Shown: positions 13,069 to 17,199 of the stretch, in pieces
How the letters are laid out: each line of letters opens with the position of its first letter
Position numbering within the stretch: position 1 is the stretch's first letter
NCBI GenBank assembly: GCA_964547725.1
Contig: CAZJOO010000011.1
Coordinates: forward strand, 1 to 17,199
DNA: 17,199 bases
Reading direction: 5' to 3'
Source: JAAZMU01 sp964547725
GTDB lineage: Bacteria; Patescibacteriota; Minisyncoccia; Minisyncoccales; Minisyncoccaceae
Position numbers and translations under genes: made by a program
The notes under the pieces: model-generated
Database searches by the model: none
Told to the model about the DNA's origin: nothing
Seen by the model: only the letters and a program-made list of their open reading frames with translations

Positions 13069-13143
13069 CTCCAAAATTTGTAAGGTGCTAATATGGACTA
13101 AAGTCCATGACTTAATTATAATATAAATAAGTTGAAATGTCAA
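13069..13143 (-). promoter_or_regulatory. Promoter, operator palindrome and SD of the synthase fusion gene
   Basis: On the minus strand TTGACA (13138-13143) and TATAAT (13115-13120) are exactly 17 nt apart, a near-consensus promoter. Immediately downstream a perfect 7-bp inverted repeat (ATGGACT 13093-13099, AGTCCAT 13102-13108, 2-nt spacer) lies at the predicted start site, near 13108. It could be a repressor operator or a 5' hairpin in the leader. The SD GGAG is at 13069-13072. Confidence 0.75.
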
Positions 13144-13261
13144 TACTATTTAATCTTGAATATGTGGAGTTTTTTTAGAGAGAGCATAGTTTATGATACG
13201 AACAAAACAAAAAACAACAATTGGTTTAGCAATTAGAGTTTTTTAGTTATTTTAAAATTAA

Positions 13262-13828
13262 TTATTCGTTTGTTCTTCTAACGTATTCTCCTCGTTCTGT
13301 ATTAATTTCAATAATGTCATTTTCATTAATAAAGAGTGGGGCGTTCATTACGGTTCCGTTTTCAAGAGTGATGGCTTTATTACCTGAAGCAGCTCTATCA
13401 CCTTTAACTCCTGGAGTTACTTCAATAACTTTTAATTGAACTTTAATTGGTAGTTTTACGTTAATAATTTTACCATTAAATAGAAGAGTTTCTACGATTT
13501 CATTTGTTTTTAAGAATTTTGATTCTTCTCCGATTTGTTCAGCTGTTAATTCAAATCTATTTGAAGGATTTTTTACTTCAGAAAAAACTAACTTTCCTTT
13601 GTTTTCATAAATAAACTTAGCTTCTTTTTTTTCTATGTCTGCTTCTTCAAACTCTTCTCTTGGTTGTATTGTTTTTGCAACAACGGCTCCAGTAGATAAA
13701 TTTTTAAGCTTTGTTTGAAGGTAGGAATGCCCTCTACCTTTAAAAACAGATTGAGCTTCTACGATCTCGTATGGTTGATCGTTTATGGTAATTATTTTTC
13801 CTCTTTCAAGTTCTGAGTATGATAACAT
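13262..13828 (-). CDS. efp: Translation elongation factor P
   Basis: EF-P relieves ribosome stalling at polyproline stretches. This 188-residue protein has the three beta-barrel domains: the KOW-like N-terminal domain (MLSYSELERGKIITINDQPY, then FKGRGHSYLQTKLKNLSTG), the middle OB domain (EEADIEKKEAKFIYENKGKL) and the C-terminal OB domain with LPIKVQLKVIEVTPGVKGDR and KAITLENGTVMNAPLFINE. The tip of the modification loop is G-R32-G rather than the G-K-G of E. coli (K34), so lysylation would not apply. It lies 4 nt after the hypothetical gene at 13833 and is probably transcribed from the padR-like promoter at 14577-14605. A possible weak terminator (short AATTG/CAATT stem then T-rich sequence) lies near 13210-13240. 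Confidence 0.95.
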   Translation of the reverse strand: MLSYSELERGKIITINDQPYEIVEAQSVFKGRGHSYLQTKLKNLSTGAVVAKTIQPREEFEEADIEKKEAKFIYENKGKLVFSEVKNPSNRFELTAEQIGEESKFLKTNEIVETLLFNGKIINVKLPIKVQLKVIEVTPGVKGDRAASGNKAITLENGTVMNAPLFINENDIIEINTERGEYVRRTNE

Positions 13829-13832
13829 ATTT

Positions 13833-14258
13833 TTATTTTATTATTTTCCAATTAATATCTTTTTCTTCGCCTGCAAACTCAAGCCATTCACCGTCCTTAT
13901 TAACTACAAACCATTTCTTTTTCATTTGAGACCAAACCATTGGGTCTTCGTTATAGAAAGGCTTTTTAACAACTTCTTTCGGTTTAAGCTTATCTAATTC
14001 TAACCATTTTTTGAAAACAGTTTCAATAGCATAATCAAGATTTCTAGATTTCGCCCAATCAGAAACTATGCTAATAGCTTTTTTTGCGCCTTCTTTCGAA
14101 CCCGCAAGTTCAATTAATTCTTTTGCTGGCCGTGTAAATCTAGAATAAATAATCTTTCTTTTTTTAGCGTCTTCCTTTATTTGAGGAAGAGTGTAGCCTT
14201 TCGTGTAAAAGAAGTGATTAATTACTTCTTGTATTTCGGTTTCTTTTTTCTCTTTCAT
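13833..14258 (-). CDS. CPR-type conserved hypothetical protein
   Basis: This 141-residue protein has a lysine-rich N-terminal helix (MKEKKETEIQEVINHFFYTK), a central helical region (YSRFTRPAKELIELAGSKEG, then AISIVSDWAKSRNLDYAIET, then VFKKWLELDKL) and a small C-terminal tryptophan-rich beta hairpin (DPMVWSQMKKKWFVVNKDGE, WLEF). The pattern is one I recall from Patescibacteria proteins of unknown function. The helical middle has a flavour of replication or DnaD-like modules, but this is not established. Its ATG overlaps the stop of the PadR-like gene (14255-14258), and efp follows 4 nt after it, so the three are one operon. Confidence 0.8.
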   Translation of the reverse strand: MKEKKETEIQEVINHFFYTKGYTLPQIKEDAKKRKIIYSRFTRPAKELIELAGSKEGAKKAISIVSDWAKSRNLDYAIETVFKKWLELDKLKPKEVVKKPFYNEDPMVWSQMKKKWFVVNKDGEWLEFAGEEKDINWKIIK

Positions 14259-14554
14259 AAATTTCTAACAATATTATTATAGAAATCTTTAACTTTTTCA
14301 AGCTCCTCTCTTCCTTTTTGAGTTATAGAATAAACTCTTCTTTGTCCAGACTGTTCACTAGTAACAAGACCTTCAAGTTCAAGAGAATAAAGAACTCTAT
14401 AGGGAGTTATTTTTCCAGGTCTAAAACCAAACCTTTTTTCTATTATTGATGGAAAATCCCAACCATGATCCGGTTTATCTTTTAAAATCATTAGAATATA
14501 TATCCATAAATTTCCTTTTGTATTATATTTTTGAAGTCTTAAAAATGGATCCAT
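14255..14554 (-). CDS. PadR-like winged-helix transcriptional regulator
   Basis: This 99-residue protein is a compact winged helix. It has NTKGNLWIYILMILKDKPDH (helix 1), WDFPSIIEKRFGFRPGKITP (helix 2 and the turn), YRVLYSLELEGLVTSEQSGQ (recognition helix and wing), RRVYSITQKGREELEKVKDF (wing strand and start of the dimerisation helix). The Y-x-x-L-x-x-L-E-x-x-G-L-V ... R-R-x-Y-x-x-T-x-x-G motif is that of PadR repressors. It is divergent from the synthase operon at 14661 with -35 boxes overlapping, so it is the natural candidate regulator of that operon. It is followed by the hypothetical gene and efp. Confidence 0.82.
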   Translation of the reverse strand: MDPFLRLQKYNTKGNLWIYILMILKDKPDHGWDFPSIIEKRFGFRPGKITPYRVLYSLELEGLVTSEQSGQRRVYSITQKGREELEKVKDFYNNIVRNL

Positions 14555-14576
14555 ATTTTAATAATAGTTGATTTTT

Positions 14577-14605
14577 AGAATAAGTAAAGAGTTAAGGATT
14601 GACAA
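14577..14605 (-). promoter_or_regulatory. Divergent promoter of the padR-like/efp operon
   Basis: On the minus strand TTGTCA (14600-14605) and TATTCT (14577-14582) are 17 nt apart, giving a start near 14570 and a 15-nt leader. The -35 overlaps the -35 of the opposite promoter (14599-14604), so the two operons compete for polymerase or respond to one regulator. Confidence 0.6.
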
Positions 14606-14626
14606 ACTGTTTTACGGGTGTAAAAT
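14599..14626 (+). promoter_or_regulatory. Promoter of the inositol-phosphate synthase operon with inverted repeat
   Basis: TTGACA (14599-14604) and TAAAAT (14621-14626) are 16 nt apart, preceded by a TG. The inverted repeat TTTTAC (14610-14615)/GTAAAA (14620-14625) with GGGT between fills the spacer and -10, a plausible operator. The predicted start is near 14633, and the AT-rich leader of about 28 nt has no SD. Confidence 0.7.
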
Positions 14627-14660
14627 ATAGATAATAATAAATAATTTTAATTAAAAAAAC

Positions 14661-15770
14661 ATGGAAAATAATAAAAAAATTAAGATTGCCATTGCTGGAT
14701 TAGGAAACTGCGCTAGTTCACTTATTCAAGGATTAGAATATTATAAAAATATTGATACTAACGACGAGTTAGTTCCTGGGTTAATGCATAACATTATTGG
14801 AAATTATAAAATTTCTGATATTGAGATTGTAGCTGTTTTTGATATTGATAAAAGAAAAGTGGGTAAAGATTTTGCCGAAGCCATTTTTGAAAAACCAAAC
14901 AATACTATTGTGTTTTGCGGAAATATTCCTAAGTCTGGAGTAAAAGTACAAATGGGGCCAGTTTTAGATGGTGTTGCTGATCATATGTCTGACTATCCTG
15001 AAGAGGAAAGATTTGTTATTGCGGACGAAAAGACTTGCGATGTAGTTAAAGTTTTAAAAGAATCTGGAGCACAAATGCTTGTTAACTACATGCCAGTAGG
15101 TTCTCAAAAAGCAACTGAGTTCTATGCTCAAGCTTGTATTGATGCTGGCATAGGATTTATTAACGGAATGCCAGTATTTATTTGTTCAGATAAAGAATGG
15201 GCAAAGAAATTTGAAGACGCAGGACTTCCTTGTTTGGGGGATGATGTTAAAGCACAAGTTGGAGCAACTATTACTCACAGGACCTTAGCTCATTTATTTT
15301 CTCAAAGAGGAGTTATTATTGATAAGTCTTATCAATTAAACTTTGGAGGGAATACTGATTTTTTAAACATGCTTGAAAGAAAGAGATTAAAATCTAAGAA
15401 ACTTTCTAAAACAGAAGCCGTGGAATCAGAATTAACTCAAAGACTTGATTACAATAATTTACATATTGGACCATCAGATTATATTCCTTTTTTAAAAGAC
15501 AACAAGATTTGTTTCTTAAGAATTGAAGGAAGAAAGTTCGGTAACGTTCCAGTTTCAATTGAACTTAAATTATCAGTAGAAGATTCTCCAAACTCAGCTG
15601 GAGTTATTATTGACGCTATTAGAATGATGAAATTAGCTTTAGATAGAGGAGTAGCAGGAGTACTTTTATCTCCTTCTGCCTACTTTATGAAACACCCAAT
15701 GGAACAAATTACTGACGACAAGGCTAGAGATATGGTAGAAGAGTTTATTTTAAATAAAAGAGAAAGATAA
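14661..15770 (+). CDS. Inositol-1-phosphate synthase (single-domain)
   Basis: This 369-residue protein is the standard actinobacterial/archaeal-length enzyme converting glucose-6-phosphate to L-myo-inositol-1-phosphate with NAD. The N-terminal Rossmann fold has IAIAGLGNCASSLIQGLEYY and VAVFDIDKRKVGKD. Catalytic and NAD-binding segments follow: VQMGPVLDGVADHM, NYMPVGSQKATEFYAQACID, GDDVKAQVGATITHRTLAHL, LNFGGNTDF, SKTEAVES, IGPSDYIPFLKDN, RIEGRKFGNVPVSIELKLSV, DSPNSAGVIIDAIRMMKLAL and SAYFMKHPMEQITDD. The conserved lysines of the SKTEAV and FMKHP segments are retained. It heads an operon with a PadR-like gene (14 nt downstream) and a CDP-alcohol phosphatidyltransferase, the expected consumer of its product. 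The paralogue at 11206-13062 carries an extra binding domain. Confidence 0.93.
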   Translation: MENNKKIKIAIAGLGNCASSLIQGLEYYKNIDTNDELVPGLMHNIIGNYKISDIEIVAVFDIDKRKVGKDFAEAIFEKPNNTIVFCGNIPKSGVKVQMGPVLDGVADHMSDYPEEERFVIADEKTCDVVKVLKESGAQMLVNYMPVGSQKATEFYAQACIDAGIGFINGMPVFICSDKEWAKKFEDAGLPCLGDDVKAQVGATITHRTLAHLFSQRGVIIDKSYQLNFGGNTDFLNMLERKRLKSKKLSKTEAVESELTQRLDYNNLHIGPSDYIPFLKDNKICFLRIEGRKFGNVPVSIELKLSVEDSPNSAGVIIDAIRMMKLALDRGVAGVLLSPSAYFMKHPMEQITDDKARDMVEEFILNKRER

Positions 15771-15784
15771 AATTAATAAAAAAT

Positions 15785-16096
15785 ATGATAAGAACACCAA
15801 TTAAAAGATTTAAAGATTTTACCAAAGAAAGGAATCTTTGGATTTACATATTATTTTTAGGAAAAGATCAAGAAATTATTAGAGATACTCTTAATGCTAA
15901 AATTTTAGAAAAATTTGATTTTTTGCCCAATTCTTTTAAAAGAGAAAAAGTTCTTTTTGAACTAGAACAAGATGGTTTTATCGTTAAAGAGAGATTTCAA
16001 AGCAAGAAAGCTTATAAAACAACAGAGAAGGGAAAAGAAGAACTTCAAAAGATGATTACTTATACAGAAGAATTATTAGAAAAGTTAAAAAAATAA
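15785..16096 (+). CDS. PadR-like winged-helix protein (diverged)
   Basis: This 103-residue protein shares the NLWIYIL helix and overall layout with the PadR-like regulator at 14255: KERNLWIYILFLGKDQEIIR, NAKILEKFDFLPNSFKREKV, LFELEQDGFIVKERFQSKKA, then YKTTEKGKEELQKMITYTEE and a coiled-coil end. It is a probable paralogue; the wing arginine pair is replaced by KKA. It lies between the synthase and the phosphatidyltransferase with gaps of 14 and 4 nt, so it is made in proportion to them and may form a regulatory dimer with the divergent PadR-like protein. DNA-binding is inferred from fold resemblance only. Confidence 0.7.
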   Translation: MIRTPIKRFKDFTKERNLWIYILFLGKDQEIIRDTLNAKILEKFDFLPNSFKREKVLFELEQDGFIVKERFQSKKAYKTTEKGKEELQKMITYTEELLEKLKK

Positions 16097-16100
16097 ATTT

Positions 16101-16712
16101 ATGTTAGATTTAAAAAGAGAGTGGTTTAAATCAGAAGAAAGATTTATTGGTAGAACTTTGGGAAAGTTGCCAATCACGCCAAACGAGTGGACAGCTTTAA
16201 GTGTAGTTTTTGCTTTATTGGGATTATACTTTACAATTACATTTAATTTTACTCTTGCTTTCGTAATGTTTTTCTTTGCAGGTATTTTAGATTTTGTTGA
16301 TGGTTCTGTTGCAAGAGCAAAAAACATGTCTTCTAAAACAGGTGCATATATAGACACTGTCGTTGATAGATACGTAGAAGGAATAATGCTTTTTGGTCTT
16401 CTTTTTGCAACTTTACCAGAGATTTTAATTCCTGCATATGCTTGGGTTTTTCTAGCAATATTTGGTTCAATTGTAACTACTTATGCTAAGGCTGCAGCAA
16501 AAGAAAAAGAGTTAGTAAATCAAGAATTAAAAGGGGGATTAATGTCTAGAGGTGAACGAATTCTCTTAATCTTTGCAATCTTTATCTTGCTTTCTTTTTC
16601 TCAAGCATATATCGCAACAATTATTTTAATTGTTATCGCTGTACTTTCTAATTTTACGGCGTTACAAAGATTTTTTTCAGCAATTAATTTAAACAAAAAA
16701 GATATTAAATAA
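16101..16712 (+). CDS. CDP-alcohol phosphatidyltransferase, probably phosphatidylinositol-phosphate synthase type
   Basis: This 203-residue integral membrane enzyme carries the full family signature D-x2-D-G-x2-A-R-x8-G-x3-D-x3-D at residues 64-89 (DFVDGSVARAKNMSSKTGAY, IDTVVD; D64, D67, D85, D89). An N-terminal amphipathic segment precedes about six hydrophobic helices (around 33-46, 48-62, 92-106, 112-130, 150-165 and 168-186). The family joins an alcohol to a CDP-linked lipid, releasing CMP. Next to an inositol-1-phosphate synthase the likely acceptor is inositol-1-phosphate, giving phosphatidylinositol-phosphate (as in actinobacteria) or the archaetidyl version. This substrate assignment comes from context. 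It ends the operon before a strong bidirectional terminator. Confidence 0.88.
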   Translation: MLDLKREWFKSEERFIGRTLGKLPITPNEWTALSVVFALLGLYFTITFNFTLAFVMFFFAGILDFVDGSVARAKNMSSKTGAYIDTVVDRYVEGIMLFGLLFATLPEILIPAYAWVFLAIFGSIVTTYAKAAAKEKELVNQELKGGLMSRGERILLIFAIFILLSFSQAYIATIILIVIAVLSNFTALQRFFSAINLNKKDIK

Positions 16713-16724
16713 GAGGTGATAATA

Positions 16725-16760
16725 AAAAATGCTATCGGAAGATAGCATTTTTGTTTTTTT
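16725..16760 (+). terminator. Strong bidirectional intrinsic terminator
   Basis: A 12-bp stem (16725-16736 with 16741-16752, core GCTATC/GATAGC) closes a GGAA loop. It is followed by a T-rich tract interrupted by a single G (16748-16760) on plus. On the minus strand it likewise runs into a T-tract, so it ends both the phosphatidyltransferase operon and the converging gene at 16777. Confidence 0.85.
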
Positions 16761-16776
16761 AAATAAAAAAAAGAGA

Positions 16777-17199
16777 TTATCCGTATAAGATTTTTGGTCT
16801 CATAAAATAATCTTTTTTATCTCCTAAAAAGAGTTTTTCTGCCGCTAGTTTTCCTTGCGATTTTGGGTCTTGGAGAAGTGTGGCAAGAATTTTGCCTTCC
16901 TTGAGAGCAGTTTCAATTTTTTCGTTACTATCAATAGCAACAATAGTTTTTGACTTGCTTCTTAAAGCTACTTCTGTTCCTCTTATACCCAAGGTTATGA
17001 CCGAAAGGTGTTTTAGTTCGGGTGGAATGATACAATTTTCTTTTTCTGGATCAATAAATAATTCCACAACTTCAAGTCCGGAAGATTTAATACCCTCGAT
17101 TCGAAGATTATGTCCTTCGTGTGATTTTTCATGTCTTAGTACGAGGACTTTTCGATAGTGGTTTTTAAAACCAAGAAGGGTTTCGGCTGCGGTGAGTCC
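16777..17199 (-). CDS. Type-1 periplasmic-binding-protein/LacI-like domain protein, C-terminal part (cut by window end)
   Basis: The minus-strand frame is open from the last base to a stop at 16777-16779, giving 140 residues with no need for the internal GTG at 17067. It reads GLTAAETLLGFKNHYRKVLV, then LRHEKSHEGHNLRIEGIKSS, LEVVELFIDPEKENC, LSVITLGIRGTEVALR, KTIVAIDSNEKIETALKEGK and ILATLLQDPKSQGKLAAEKL. This is the second half of a type-1 sugar-binding fold (G-x-x-A-A-E ... R-x-x-G-x-x ... V-x-D-x-x-x-x-x-x-x-A-L-K-x-G-x-I-x-A-T-x-x-Q-D-P). It matches the fused domain at 11206, most clearly in the segment ending GIKS. The N-terminus lies outside the window, so it could be a free binding protein, a LacI-like regulator or a second fusion. 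Confidence 0.8.
   Translation of the reverse strand, partial: GLTAAETLLGFKNHYRKVLVLRHEKSHEGHNLRIEGIKSSGLEVVELFIDPEKENCIIPPELKHLSVITLGIRGTEVALRSKSKTIVAIDSNEKIETALKEGKILATLLQDPKSQGKLAAEKLFLGDKKDYFMRPKILYG

Noticed and set aside
13063..13143. Longer start for the synthase fusion
   Set aside because: The frame starts in the -35 element and runs through the promoter; the ATG at 13062 has an SD and begins just before the Rossmann motif.
14545..14554. ATGGATCCAT palindrome at the PadR-like start codon
   Set aside because: Ten bases containing the start codon; it only loosely resembles the palindrome at 13093-13108 and is likely chance.
1..17199. CRISPR array, insertion sequence or transposase
   Set aside because: I saw no regularly spaced direct repeats, no intact transposase or integrase and no terminal inverted repeats with target duplications; the broken genes at 650-2291 show no flanking mobile-element signs.

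Overview
The window is about 17 kb of AT-rich bacterial DNA with small, tightly packed genes, many ATGA or 1-nt overlaps, the standard genetic code (TGA used as stop) and few Shine-Dalgarno sites. HrcA, GrpE, DnaK, DnaJ and EF-P are bacterial. The shortened HrcA, the tRNA gene without encoded CCA, and several small hypothetical proteins of a type I associate with Patescibacteria (CPR; Parcubacteria or Microgenomates-like) make a CPR genome the most likely source. That assignment is inference; no rRNA is present.

Left part (1-6722) is accessory. It holds the end of an unknown gene, two GNAT acetyltransferases with near-identical N-termini, a Nudix hydrolase remnant, a HAD-type hydrolase, a broken HExxH metallopeptidase gene (in-frame stop plus frameshift), a DUF402 protein, and an unknown minus-strand protein with a good promoter, SD and terminator. 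A membrane protein/XRE regulator pair follows behind a promoter-operator palindrome. Then come a membrane zinc-metallopeptidase-like protein, an anchored exported protein, an FMN-split-barrel (PNPOx-like) protein and a small tautomerase-like protein.

Middle part (6723-11179) is the heat-shock operon hrcA-grpE-dnaK-dnaJ. It is preceded by a diverged but exactly spaced CIRCE operator (9-9-9 nt) lying over a sigma70-type promoter whose predicted start site falls at the hrcA ATG (leaderless). A tRNA-Lys(UUU) follows dnaJ.

Right part (11199-17199) looks like an inositol-phospholipid locus. It contains two paralogous inositol-1-phosphate synthases. One is fused at its C-terminus to a complete type-1 periplasmic-binding-protein/LacI-like sugar-binding domain (minus strand). 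The other heads a plus-strand operon with a PadR-like winged-helix protein and a CDP-alcohol phosphatidyltransferase with the full catalytic motif. A second PadR-like gene lies divergently, its -35 box overlapping that of the synthase operon, and is followed by a CPR-type hypothetical gene and efp. At the right edge is the C-terminal half of another type-1 binding-protein domain related to the fused one. The simplest reading is that synthase plus phosphatidyltransferase make a phosphatidylinositol-phosphate-type lipid, with the PadR-like proteins and sugar-binding domains as candidate sensors. The fusion protein and this regulatory layout are the most novel items here.
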